From Bacillota bacterium (GTDB lineage Bacteria; Bacillota_I; Bacilli_A; RF39; UBA660), in the NCBI GenBank assembly GCA_015059245.1, contig SVAU01000004.1, forward strand, positions 79,205 through 143,204: 64,000 bases of DNA, read 5' to 3'. Within the stretch, counting starts at the first letter, position 1, and each line of letters begins with the position of its first letter. Positions 34,526 through 42,932 of this stretch are shown here, piece after piece. The notes beneath the pieces were generated by a model. The model saw only the letters and a list, made by a program, of their open reading frames with translations. It made no database searches and had not been told where the DNA came from. The translations under genes were made by a program, and so were the position numbers.

Positions 34526-36289
34526 TTATTTATCATATCTTACTTTATTTTGAATATCATTATTTAGTAATTCAATAAATTCTTCTAAAGACACTGTAGT
34601 AGTTTCTTCACTACCAGCTCTTCTATAAGATACTAGTTTTTCATCAACTTCTCTTTGTCCTAGTATTAACATATAAGGAACTTTCTTAATAACAGATTCT
34701 CTTAGTTTATATCCTAATTTTTCATTTCTAGCATCTAAAGATACTCTAAATCCAGCTTTCTTTAATGCTTCAAATACTTCTTTAGAATATTCTTCATGAT
34801 ATTGAATATTTACAGGTACTACTTCTACTTGTTTAGGAGCTAACCATACTGGTAAATATCCTTTTGTTTCTTCTAAATAATAAGCCATAAATCTATCAAT
34901 ACTTCCGAATATTGCTCTATGTAATACTACTGGAGTTTGTTTATTACCTTCATTATCAATGTATCCTAAATCAAAACGCATTGGTAAGCAGAAGTCTAAT
35001 TGACAAGTAGATAATGTATATTCAGGTCCTACAGCCGGTTTAACTTGAACATCTAATTTAGGTCCATAGAATGCTGCTTCACCAATCTTTTCTACATAAT
35101 CTAAATTTAATCCGTCTAATACTTTTCTTAAAGTATTTTCAGCATTATTCCACATATCATCATCTGGATAATATTTAACTTTATCTTCAGGATCTCTTAA
35201 AGATAATTCAAATCTAAAATCTTTAATTCCTAATTCATTATAAACTTCTAATATTAAGTTAACTACTTCACTAAATTCAGCTTGAATTTGTTCCGGAGTA
35301 ACGAATAAGTGAGCATCATTTTGACAGAAAGTTCTAACTCTTTCAATACCTTTTAATGATCCGCTTGATTCAAAACGACAATCTCTAGCTATTTCACCAA
35401 TCTTAATTGGTAAATCTCTATATGAATGTACATTATTACTATATACAACCATATGATGTGGACAGTTCATAGGACGAAGTACGAATTCTTCTTCTTCTAC
35501 TTTCATCATAGGGAACATATTTTCTTTATAATGATCCCAGTGTCCTGAAGTTTTATATAATTCAACATTTCCTAGTGGTGGAGTTAATACATGTAAGTAA
35601 CCTAAATTTCTTTCTTTACCTTTAATATATTGTTCAAGTAAATCCCACATTAAGTATCCATTAGGTAAATACATTGGTAATCCTTTACCTACTAAATCAC
35701 TAACCATAAATATTTCTAAGTCTTTACCTATTTTTCTATGGTCTCTTAATTTCATTTCTTCTAATTCTTTTAAATGAGCATCTAATTCTTCTTGTGAAGG
35801 GAAACATACACCATACACTCTTTGTAACATCTTTTTAGATGCATCACCCTTCCAATAAGCTCCACTAAACTTAGTTAATTTAAAATATTTAACTTCTTTA
35901 GTATTTTCCATATGAGGTCCTCTACAAAGGTCTGTAAAGTCTCCTTGAACATAACAAGATATTACATTTTCTTCTTCCATTCTAGAGATTAAATCTATCT
36001 TGTATTCATCATCTTTAAACATTTCTAAAGCTTCTTCTTTAGAAATTTCTTTTCTAATAATATTCTTAGCAGATTTAGAACATTTCTTCATTTCTCTTTC
36101 AATAACTTCTAAATCTTCTTCTTTTAATACTTCATCCCCAAGATCTATATCATAATAGAATCCTTCTTCTACTACTGGTCCTACCCAAAACTTAGCTTGT
36201 GGATATAAATGTTTTACTGCTTGTGCAAGCAAGTGTGCACAACTATGATTTAACTTATTTAATTTTTCATCTTCTTTAAAATTTACCAT
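34526..36289 (-). CDS. thrS: Threonyl-tRNA synthetase lacking the TGS domain
   Basis: Charges tRNA-Thr. 587 residues against about 640 in most bacteria: the N-terminal TGS domain is missing and the protein begins in the editing domain (HSCAHLLAQ, His15 and His19; the CxxxH part is CRGPH near 123). The class II catalytic core (about 190-480) has the zinc ligand Cys in MNCPHHMVVYS, RDCRFESSGSLKGIERVRTF motif 2 and motif 3 near GSIDRFMAYYLEE. The C-terminal anticodon-binding domain is complete. A T-box precedes it, with a 79-codon gene in between. Confidence 0.95.
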   Translation of the reverse strand: MVNFKEDEKLNKLNHSCAHLLAQAVKHLYPQAKFWVGPVVEEGFYYDIDLGDEVLKEEDLEVIEREMKKCSKSAKNIIRKEISKEEALEMFKDDEYKIDLISRMEEENVISCYVQGDFTDLCRGPHMENTKEVKYFKLTKFSGAYWKGDASKKMLQRVYGVCFPSQEELDAHLKELEEMKLRDHRKIGKDLEIFMVSDLVGKGLPMYLPNGYLMWDLLEQYIKGKERNLGYLHVLTPPLGNVELYKTSGHWDHYKENMFPMMKVEEEEFVLRPMNCPHHMVVYSNNVHSYRDLPIKIGEIARDCRFESSGSLKGIERVRTFCQNDAHLFVTPEQIQAEFSEVVNLILEVYNELGIKDFRFELSLRDPEDKVKYYPDDDMWNNAENTLRKVLDGLNLDYVEKIGEAAFYGPKLDVQVKPAVGPEYTLSTCQLDFCLPMRFDLGYIDNEGNKQTPVVLHRAIFGSIDRFMAYYLEETKGYLPVWLAPKQVEVVPVNIQYHEEYSKEVFEALKKAGFRVSLDARNEKLGYKLRESVIKKVPYMLILGQREVDEKLVSYRRAGSEETTTVSLEEFIELLNNDIQNKVRYDK

Positions 36290-36291
36290 AA

Positions 36292-36531
36292 TTATTTCTT
36301 TCCTTTCTCTTTCTTTACTTTTGTTACATCAATTAATTCAGAAAATGCAAATCCAACTTGACCATTAGATTCTTCTATCTCTTTAACCAATGCATCTATT
36401 TTTCTTTGAATCTCCTGAGCTTGTTTAGATATTTCTAAAACTTCATCAGGATTATTCTTATTCATAGCCATTTTAAATTGTAAATTGAACACATTCTTTT
36501 TTAAGGTTTCAACTTCCTCGGTTCGATCCAT
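36292..36531 (-). CDS. Small helical protein in the T-box/thrS operon, unknown
   Basis: 79 residues, mostly one long charged helix (about 1-52) followed by a short GQVGFAFSELIDVTKVKK segment. It is not a TGS domain: that fold is beta-grasp and this is predicted helical. Stop and thrS start are two bases apart, so both are under T-box control. It could be a synthetase partner or an unrelated passenger; no family recognised. Confidence 0.6.
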   Translation of the reverse strand: MDRTEEVETLKKNVFNLQFKMAMNKNNPDEVLEISKQAQEIQRKIDALVKEIEESNGQVGFAFSELIDVTKVKKEKGKK

Positions 36532-36556
36532 CTAATCAACTCCCCTTATTTTAAAT

Positions 36557-36771
36557 AAAAAAACCACATAACCTGCCAAGGAGCAAAGTTATGCGGTACC
36601 ATCCTTTATTTTACTTAATTAAGATAACGGTCTTAAATTAAACCGGGTTTTATTAAACCTCTCAGAAGATAGTAATCATTAAGCCTTCTACTAGTTTCCA
36701 CCAACCACTAGTTCTCTATAAGCAAGTACATTAACAATCGTGTTCTTCCTCATCGAATTACCTAAATACTA
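36557..36771 (-). promoter_or_regulatory. T-box leader, threonine specifier (ACU), with promoter
   Basis: A tRNA-sensing leader upstream of the thrS operon. The conserved T-box reads GGATGGTACCGC (near 36593-36604). The terminator stem is CCGCATAAC with GTTATGTGG (36588-36596 and 36564-36572) plus seven T. In stem I, GAAGA pairs with TCTTC below the specifier loop and eight bases pair above it; the loop codon is ACT (36671-36673) followed by A, decoding Thr. AGAGA and GGTGGAAAC-like distal motifs are also present. Uncharged tRNA-Thr should favour the antiterminator. Confidence 0.9.
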
Positions 36772-36794
36772 CACCTATTTTTGAATTTTGTCAA
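36766..36794 (-). promoter_or_regulatory. Sigma-A promoter of the T-box/thrS operon
   Basis: TTGACA (36789-36794), 17 bases, TAGTAT (36766-36771) on the minus strand, directly after the der terminator. Confidence 0.7.
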
Positions 36795-36796
36795 AT

Positions 36797-36820
36797 CAAA
36801 AGATGACTATTCGTCATCTT
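36797..36820 (-). terminator. Intrinsic terminator of der
   Basis: AGATGAC/GTCATCT hairpin (36801-36807 and 36813-36819) followed by a short T stretch on the minus strand, overlapping the der stop. Confidence 0.65.
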
Positions 36821-38132
36821 CATCTTTACTTCCTCTATTTTTAAATTGTAGAGTTATTGGAGTTCCAGTAAAATCAAAATTAGTTCTAATAGTATTTTCT
36901 AAGTATCTTTCATAACTAAAATGTACTAATCCTTTATTATTACATCTAAATGTAAATTTAGGAGGACAAATACCAGTTTGACTACTGAAATATATTTTTA
37001 ACTTCTTACCTTTATATCCAGGTGCTTCATGTAATTTAGTAGCATCATTAATAACATTATTTAATAAAGATGTTTTAACTTCTCTTCTATTATTTTCATA
37101 AGCACTTATTATTTCAGGCATTAATGTATGTAATCTTTTCTTAGTTAAAGCAGATAAGAAAACAATTTTACTCCATGTCATAAATTGGAATTCTGCTTTT
37201 AATAATTCTTTCCATTCTCTAATAGCTTTATCTTTATCTTCAATAACATCCCATTTATTAACAACTAGTACTAAACCTTTACCAGCTTCAATAGCATAAC
37301 CTGCTATATGTTTATCATGTTCTATAATACCAGTAGATGCATCTATAACAAGTACACATACATCAGATCTATCAATAGCTTTTAAACTTCTAAGTAAACT
37401 ATATTTCTCTATATTTTCATAGATTCTACCTTTTTTTCTCATACCAGCAGTATCTATAACTATATATTCTTCACCATTATATTTAAACTTAGTATCTATA
37501 GAATCTCTAGTAGTACCAGCTACGTTAGATACAATACTTCTTTCTTCACCTAATATTGCATTAGTTAAACTACTCTTACCTACATTAGGTCTACCAATAA
37601 TGCAAAATTTTAAAGTGTCATCTGGCATATCATCATTATCAGTAAAATCTCTAGTTACTTCATCTAATAAATCATCAAATCCTAAAGCATGTGATGCAGA
37701 TAGTGGAATAACATATTCAAAACCTAATTCATAATAGTAATATATTCTTTCTTGTTGCATAGCAACATTATCTAATTTATTTAAAGCTACAATAACTTTC
37801 TTATTAGTTTTCATTAACATATCACGAATATATAAATCATTACTTGTTAAATCTTCCCTACCATCTACAACAAATACTATTACATCAGATTCTTCTACAG
37901 CAATTTCTGCTTGTGCTTTAATATCTTTATTAAAGTCACCTTCACCTAAATCAATACCACCAGTATCAATAAGTAAGAAAGTTTTTTCTCCATATGTAAC
38001 ATCCCCATATATTCTATCTCTAGTTACACCAGGATCATCCATTATAATAGATTTATTTTCTCTAATTAATCTATTAAATATAGTACTTTTTCCTACATTA
38101 GGTCTCCCTATTAAACATACAGTCTTCTTCAT
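36807..38132 (-). CDS. der: Ribosome assembly GTPase Der (EngA)
   Basis: Essential double GTPase for 50S subunit maturation. 441 residues from ATG 38132 (GGAGGGG five bases upstream), the normal length. Two G domains each have GRPNVGKS (near 9 and 175), DTGG or DTAG G3 motifs and NKxD G4 motifs (NKLD, NKWD). The C-terminal KH-like domain is about 345-430. Upstream lie a TATAAT-like promoter and an inverted repeat (38183-38196). Confidence 0.97.
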   Translation of the reverse strand: MKKTVCLIGRPNVGKSTIFNRLIRENKSIIMDDPGVTRDRIYGDVTYGEKTFLLIDTGGIDLGEGDFNKDIKAQAEIAVEESDVIVFVVDGREDLTSNDLYIRDMLMKTNKKVIVALNKLDNVAMQQERIYYYYELGFEYVIPLSASHALGFDDLLDEVTRDFTDNDDMPDDTLKFCIIGRPNVGKSSLTNAILGEERSIVSNVAGTTRDSIDTKFKYNGEEYIVIDTAGMRKKGRIYENIEKYSLLRSLKAIDRSDVCVLVIDASTGIIEHDKHIAGYAIEAGKGLVLVVNKWDVIEDKDKAIREWKELLKAEFQFMTWSKIVFLSALTKKRLHTLMPEIISAYENNRREVKTSLLNNVINDATKLHEAPGYKGKKLKIYFSSQTGICPPKFTFRCNNKGLVHFSYERYLENTIRTNFDFTGTPITLQFKNRGSKDEDDE

Positions 38133-38182
38133 AAGAACCCCTCCATTCATTAGTATTTTAACATAAAATAAACATTTGTTAA

Positions 38183-38200
38183 ATCACGTATGTGATTATA
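38183..38200 (-). promoter_or_regulatory. Possible der promoter with inverted repeat
   Basis: TATAAT (38195-38200) with a weak TTGCAT at 17 bases. A five-base inverted repeat ATCAC-n4-GTGAT (38183-38196) begins inside the -10 and could be an operator. Inference from position only. Confidence 0.35.
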
Positions 38201-38234
38201 ATGTATAACTAAAAAAAATGCAAATATAACCACT

Positions 38235-38257
38235 AAAAAAGGTACTATTTAGTACCT
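38235..38257 (-). terminator. Intrinsic terminator of ysxC
   Basis: GGTACT/AGTACC hairpin with flanking A-T pairs and a T run on the minus strand. Confidence 0.75.
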
Positions 38258-38835
38258 AAACTAGACTTTATTATATTATACATTTCTTCTTTACCTTTTT
38301 TAGTAACTGAAGAAAATATAACTATATTATCATTTTCTTTTAAAGGAAATGCTTCTTCTAAGAATTTATCGCTCTTAGCTTTCTCTTTTTGATTTAATTT
38401 ATCTGCTTTAGTAGCAACTATAGTAACATCTAAATTATAATATTTCATAAAATTAAACATTAATAAATCATCTTCACTTGGTTTATGTCTATAATCAACT
38501 AATAAAAACACTCTCTTTAAGTCTTTTCTACTAATTAAATATTCTTCTATCATCATCCCAAATTTATGTTGCGTATCTTTATTAACAGATGCAAATCCAT
38601 AACCAGGAACATCGACTAAATAAAACTCATCATTTACTAAGTAAAAATTTAATGTTTGAGTCTTTCCAGGAGTAGCACTAGTTCTAGCAAAGTTCTTTCT
38701 ATTTACTAAAGTGTTAATAAATGAACTTTTGCCAACATTACTTCTACCCACAAGTAGAAATTCTGGTTTACCATCTTCAGGATATTGACTAGTTCTAACT
38801 GCCATTGTTTTTAACTCTACGTTTTCAATTTTCAT
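38245..38835 (-). CDS. ysxC: Ribosome assembly GTPase YsxC (EngB)
   Basis: Small TrmE-Era family GTPase needed for 50S assembly. 196 residues from ATG 38835 (preceding ACGGGTGA); the longer frame would add ten residues without a site. GRSNVGKSSF P-loop, TPGKTQ G2, DVPGYG G3 and TKADKL G4 are all visible. It lies with der and thrS between two T7SS blocks. Confidence 0.95.
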   Translation of the reverse strand: MKIENVELKTMAVRTSQYPEDGKPEFLLVGRSNVGKSSFINTLVNRKNFARTSATPGKTQTLNFYLVNDEFYLVDVPGYGFASVNKDTQHKFGMMIEEYLISRKDLKRVFLLVDYRHKPSEDDLLMFNFMKYYNLDVTIVATKADKLNQKEKAKSDKFLEEAFPLKENDNIVIFSSVTKKGKEEMYNIIKSSLGTK

Positions 38836-38901
38836 ATATTTCACCCGTGCTCTAATTATAAACATTATTTAAAACTGTGTCAAATAAGCATTTTTTATAA
38901 C

Positions 38902-38930
38902 AAAAAAGTGAAACTAAGTTTCACTTTTTT
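38902..38930. terminator. Bidirectional-looking terminator after T7SS cassette B
   Basis: AAGTGAAAC/GTTTCACTT hairpin (38906-38914 and 38918-38926) with A and T runs on both sides; it serves the minus-strand cassette B. Confidence 0.8.
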
Positions 38931-38932
38931 AA

Positions 38933-41152
38933 TTAAAACATACCATTTCCATTATTGTTATTATTATTATCATTAAATGCATTATTAAATGTACTATTTT
39001 GAGGATTATAATTTGCAAATGGATTTTGATTATTAGCCATATTATTTAACATAGCTTGATTATTAGCATCATCTTCTTGATATAAACTTCTAGGATCAAA
39101 CTTCTCTTGTTCAGGAGCATTCATAGGACTATTTTCAGTATATTGAACAGGTTTATAAATTACATTATCAACAATTTCATCATCGTCATCATCTGGTAAT
39201 TTATATTTAATAACCTTATCCCATAAGAAGTAACCACCAACTGTAACTAGTAATAATATTATAAATACTATCCAATTAATTACATTAAGTACTTTTAACA
39301 TTCCGAAGAATAAACCTACTGCTATAGCTATTACTATCGGTAACAATTCTATCTTATCATCGAACATACCTTTCATTAAATCTAATAAGAAAGCCGCTAT
39401 AGATAAGATTACAAATGTAGCATATACAACAACATAACCTATTGGTGTAACAACTCCACATGAAGCTAAAATAAATGTTAATAACGAAACAAATAATGTA
39501 GCTCCGAATCCTATATATTTACCAATCTTTAATCCAGATGTAGCAGTAATTGAAGATATTGCCATCGCAACACCTAATAGAATAATTGCTAATATTGAAG
39601 GTTTAGGCATTAATAACGTAATTATGTATCCAATAGATACTAAACCTAAAATACTTGAAGAAACAATAGTTTTTACTAATTTCTTTTCTTCTTTTTCTTC
39701 ACTAGCAACACCATCTATGGCGTCTTTTCTAGCTTCATTCATTGTAGCAACTGCATCAACACCAGATACTCCTAATCCAACAGCACCTGCTATTGCAGCA
39801 CCCTTAGCAACGCTTGATTCACCATCACCGATTGCATTATATTTAATCTTACTAATATCTACATCAGAATCACCTGATTGATCATATAATCCACGATAGA
39901 TAAAGTCTGGATTTTCACCATCAGAACTTGTAGAACCTCCAGGTAAGAATGGGAATGCCCCACCTTCACCGGATCCTTCGCCATTTGCACCAGGACCCCA
40001 AATACCACCAGCTCCACCATTAGAACCAGTAGCTCCATTTCCATCTTCAGGTTTTGTATCTTCACCATTAACACCAGCAACTATATTATCAGCAAATCCA
40101 TCTTCAGTATCATCAGCTTTATCATCATCAAATACATCAGAATCCTTATTTGGTGGTGTTGTAGGAACTCCTTCAGTTTTTCCATCTCCATCTTCTGGTT
40201 TTGTATCTTCAGGTTTAGTAGTAGATGTAATTGGGTCTACCTTTCCATCACCATCAGCATCAATATTCTTATCTGCTTTTCCATCGCCATCAGTATCAAT
40301 ATTTAAATCTGCTTTTCCGTCTCCATCAATATCAACATTTAGATCTGGTTTTCCATCACCATCTTTATCGATATTTAAATCAGCAGTACCATTACCATCT
40401 AGATCAACATTTAAGTCTGGTTTTCCATCTCCATCAGTATCAACATTTAGATCAGCCTTACCATCACCATTTGTATCAATGTTATAATCAGGTTTTCCAT
40501 CATTATCAACATCAATATTTAGATCAGCTTTTCCATCACCATTAACGTCAATATTTAAATCTGGTTTTCCGTCATTATCAGTATCAATATTTAAATCTGC
40601 TTTTCCGTCACCATCAACATCGATATTTAAATCTGGTTTTCCATCTCCATCAGTATCCTTATTTAACTCAGTTTGTCCTATACCAGTTTTATCTGTAACT
40701 TGTGTAGGCGGAACTAACGGAGTAGTTGATGTAACTGTTCCTCCAGCTAAACCATCTATTTCTTGTTTTTCTACTGGTTTCTCTTCATATTCAACAACTA
40801 GTTTTTGAATAGCTCTTACTTTATCATCTATGTCAGTAACAGACTTATTAAGACTAGTAACATTACTCTTAGTAGTTGTTATATTAGTCTTCGCTGTTAA
40901 TAAAGGAGCTCTATAATTATTTTCATAATAACGTTTAGTATCATAATCAATATAATCTTCTGTAGTACCATCTTCATTAGTACGTGTTTTAGTAGACAAT
41001 TTAATAATTCTATTATCAATTCTATCTCTAGTAGGTAATGCCCCAACTAAACGTTCCAATTCACTACTAACTTCAGATAACAGCGAATTTATACTTTCTA
41101 AGTTCGTTGCAACATTTTCGCATGCAACTTCATCATATTTTACACTAGACAT
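38933..41152 (-). CDS. Large polytopic T7SS-cassette protein with calcium-loop repeats (cassette B)
   Basis: 739 residues from ATG 41152 (GGAGG eight bases upstream). Residues 1-135 are a helical domain like that of the cassette A protein (an NEDGT loop, then helix with KVRAIQKLVVEYEE). About 166-308 holds twelve 12-residue units of DxDGDGKxDLNI type, like thrombospondin type-3 or dockerin calcium loops. A Gly/Asp-rich stretch follows, then about six or seven membrane helices (about 510-660), ending with a DDDDDE patch and an Asn-rich cytoplasmic tail. No signal peptide. An extracellular calcium-binding stalk joined to a membrane domain is the simplest reading. Candidate replacement or addition to the T7SS core (inference). 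Confidence 0.72.
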   Translation of the reverse strand: MSSVKYDEVACENVATNLESINSLLSEVSSELERLVGALPTRDRIDNRIIKLSTKTRTNEDGTTEDYIDYDTKRYYENNYRAPLLTAKTNITTTKSNVTSLNKSVTDIDDKVRAIQKLVVEYEEKPVEKQEIDGLAGGTVTSTTPLVPPTQVTDKTGIGQTELNKDTDGDGKPDLNIDVDGDGKADLNIDTDNDGKPDLNIDVNGDGKADLNIDVDNDGKPDYNIDTNGDGKADLNVDTDGDGKPDLNVDLDGNGTADLNIDKDGDGKPDLNVDIDGDGKADLNIDTDGDGKADKNIDADGDGKVDPITSTTKPEDTKPEDGDGKTEGVPTTPPNKDSDVFDDDKADDTEDGFADNIVAGVNGEDTKPEDGNGATGSNGGAGGIWGPGANGEGSGEGGAFPFLPGGSTSSDGENPDFIYRGLYDQSGDSDVDISKIKYNAIGDGESSVAKGAAIAGAVGLGVSGVDAVATMNEARKDAIDGVASEEKEEKKLVKTIVSSSILGLVSIGYIITLLMPKPSILAIILLGVAMAISSITATSGLKIGKYIGFGATLFVSLLTFILASCGVVTPIGYVVVYATFVILSIAAFLLDLMKGMFDDKIELLPIVIAIAVGLFFGMLKVLNVINWIVFIILLLVTVGGYFLWDKVIKYKLPDDDDDEIVDNVIYKPVQYTENSPMNAPEQEKFDPRSLYQEDDANNQAMLNNMANNQNPFANYNPQNSTFNNAFNDNNNNNNGNGMF
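40229..40657. repeat. Tandem 36-base coding repeats (twelve copies)
   Basis: Twelve imperfect in-frame 36-base units encode the acidic calcium-loop-like repeats of the cassette B membrane protein. Codons vary between units more than the amino acids, especially at Asp, Gly and Lys positions, which suggests selection on the protein. These are not CRISPR repeats. Confidence 0.9.
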
Positions 41153-41201
41153 TTCTTCAACCTCCAACCTAATATTCAACAATATTAGTATTCACTATTA
41201 T

Positions 41202-41516
41202 CTAATATCTTTCATATGTAACAGTACTTCTAGGTGAACCACCCATTCTAGGTGTACTAGAACCACCACTACCACTACTATAGAAACTAACACTAATTCC
41301 TAAAGCATCACAGCAACTTTGAATAGTCGCTTTATTTTCTTCAATAATTCTTGAGATAGATGATAATTCATTTCTTATTTCATGTAACTTATCATTCATA
41401 TCTCTAGTAGAATTAATACTACCATCTATAATTACCATATTAGCAACATCACTAGAGATGTTAGACAACTTAGTAGTAGCAGCTTGTAAATCATTTATAA
41501 TTCCTGAAATATTCAT
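41202..41516 (-). CDS. Short helical T7SS-cassette protein (cassette B)
   Basis: 104 residues. Helical residues 1-75 align with the cassette A protein 33519-33734 at the start (NISGIINDLQAATTKLSNIS), while the second half adds a CCDALG motif and a Gly/Ser/Arg-rich flexible end. No signal peptide. It lies between the FDY-type and large membrane protein genes, in the same position as in cassette A. Confidence 0.7.
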   Translation of the reverse strand: MNISGIINDLQAATTKLSNISSDVANMVIIDGSINSTRDMNDKLHEIRNELSSISRIIEENKATIQSCCDALGISVSFYSSGSGGSSTPRMGGSPRSTVTYERY

Positions 41517-41527
41517 ACTCTATCGCC

Positions 41528-41902
41528 TCACATTCTCATAGCAACAGTATTAAATTTTCCTGAAGGAGTACTTGTAGTAGTTGTTGTACCAGGTTTATCT
41601 ACAGATCCTCCATACATTGCCATAACTTCATCTTCTAAAGAAGCATTGTTATTTGAAACTTGTGTAACACCATTTAGTAAAATATCAAATTCTTCTTTAA
41701 ATGTATGAAATCTATCGGAACAGTTATTCCAAGATTCCAATAAAGATTTAGCAACAACTCCTTGAAGAGCACCCTCTTCACCAACATTAACACTATCATT
41801 AAGTTTTAAATTCATTTCATTTAACTTCTTAAAGAAGTCATCAAATACCAAACCTAAAGCACTAAGTTTTGTTTTAACTTGTTCATAATCAAATGATTCC
41901 AT
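41528..41902 (-). CDS. FDY-type small T7SS protein (cassette B)
   Basis: 124 residues. SFDYEQVKTKLSAL start, EEGALQGVVAKSLLESWNNC turn and helix, and NASLEDEVMAMYGG end match the family, with a Thr/Ser-rich tail (TTTTTSTPSG). Most similar to 33734-34075 in the SLL-x2-W-x-N centre. Predicted secreted partner of the WXG100 protein encoded five bases upstream (inference). Confidence 0.76.
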   Translation of the reverse strand: MESFDYEQVKTKLSALGLVFDDFFKKLNEMNLKLNDSVNVGEEGALQGVVAKSLLESWNNCSDRFHTFKEEFDILLNGVTQVSNNNASLEDEVMAMYGGSVDKPGTTTTTSTPSGKFNTVAMRM

Positions 41903-41906
41903 CTAA

Positions 41907-42779
41907 TTAGCCTCCTATCGAACCTAGACCACAGTCCATCATATAAGCTTCAATATCTGAGAAATCAGACATTTGTCTTAAATCTTTATTTATACTTTGA
42001 GCACATTCTACAGCATCATCAACTGTACTTTGTTGTGTCCAACCTACTACAGAGTTACCAGTTAATCCATAACTTGTACAATTGAACAATGCTCCATCAC
42101 CAAATAATACAGCATCATGAGTAGCATCTGATATTCTTTTTGAAACATCTTGTCTTTTAGATATTTCAGTATTTAAGTAATTCAATACAGCTTCTCTTTG
42201 TGCAGCTGGCAAGCTATTAATAGCAGCCATATTGGAATCTCTATACGCAATTAATTGAGCAGTTTCTGAATTAACACTTCCTTCAATTTCTAAAGCCTTA
42301 ATATATAAATCATCACCAACTTCAGCACATGCCCAGCATTCACTACCAACTTTGGTATCAGCAGGAATAACAAATACATCTGAATAAGTATTTGTATCTG
42401 GAATATATGCTCCATTAGCGTCTTTAGCTCGTGTATTAGATTGTACTGTTCTAGTTCCTGCAGAACCATCTTTAATTGTCATATCAGAACAATCTAGTAA
42501 AGCCTTAATACTTACTACCATTGTATTAGTATCTCCACCAAGAGCACCTAATTCAACAGCAAAAGCATTTAAAATCTCTGGTAATTGATTTAAACTAACT
42601 TTATAAGAATCACATCTTGATTTAAAAGAATTATATGAATCTCCACTCCAAACTGTATTTAAATCATCTACTTTTGTATATATATCTTCAATGAAAGCAG
42701 CAATTTCATTTGCAGTATTTACTAAATCATTATTCAGTTCTTCCATCTTTTCAGCATCAGCAACAAACTCATATGCCAT
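41907..42779 (-). CDS. WXG100 protein with long C-terminal extension (cassette B)
   Basis: 290 residues. Residues 1-100 are a typical WXG100 hairpin with TVWSGDSYNSFKSRCDSY (WSG near 44-46). The extension (about 115-290) has a beta-rich part with ECWACAEVGDDLYI and a helical part with LPAAQREAVLNYLNTEISKRQ, and several cysteines. I recognise no toxin or enzyme domain. The layout (WXG100 head, unknown C-terminus) is that of a T7SS effector or a structural variant. Promoter at 42835-42863. Confidence 0.8.
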   Translation of the reverse strand: MAYEFVADAEKMEELNNDLVNTANEIAAFIEDIYTKVDDLNTVWSGDSYNSFKSRCDSYKVSLNQLPEILNAFAVELGALGGDTNTMVVSIKALLDCSDMTIKDGSAGTRTVQSNTRAKDANGAYIPDTNTYSDVFVIPADTKVGSECWACAEVGDDLYIKALEIEGSVNSETAQLIAYRDSNMAAINSLPAAQREAVLNYLNTEISKRQDVSKRISDATHDAVLFGDGALFNCTSYGLTGNSVVGWTQQSTVDDAVECAQSINKDLRQMSDFSDIEAYMMDCGLGSIGG

Positions 42780-42834
42780 AAATTAATCATCTCACAATCA
42801 TTAACGGTATTTTATAAATACTATCCTATACAAA

Positions 42835-42863
42835 ATGATAAAATAAAAAGTCAATATTGTCAA
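42835..42863 (-). promoter_or_regulatory. Sigma-A promoter of T7SS cassette B
   Basis: TTGACA (42858-42863), 17 bases, TATCAT (42835-42840) on the minus strand; a second TTGACT lies inside the spacer (42849-42854). Confidence 0.65.
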
Positions 42864-42896
42864 TAAAACTATCAACGTATTATCCGTTTTACCACA

Positions 42897-42926
42897 ACAA
42901 AAAAACTACATCAAAATGTAGTTTTT
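42897..42926 (-). terminator. Intrinsic terminator of the two-gene WXG100/FDY unit
   Basis: AACTACA/TGTAGTT hairpin (42904-42910 and 42917-42923) with seven T on the minus strand. Confidence 0.8.
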
Positions 42927-42932
42927 AATAAA

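Noticed and set aside
40231..40545. His/Tyr/Leu-rich plus-strand open frame of 104 codons
   Set aside because: Antisense to the calcium-loop repeats; the repetitive composition is a shadow of the coding repeats.
40229..40657. Regular 36-base repeats that look like a CRISPR array
   Set aside because: There are no spacers; the units are in-frame protein repeats of a long gene.
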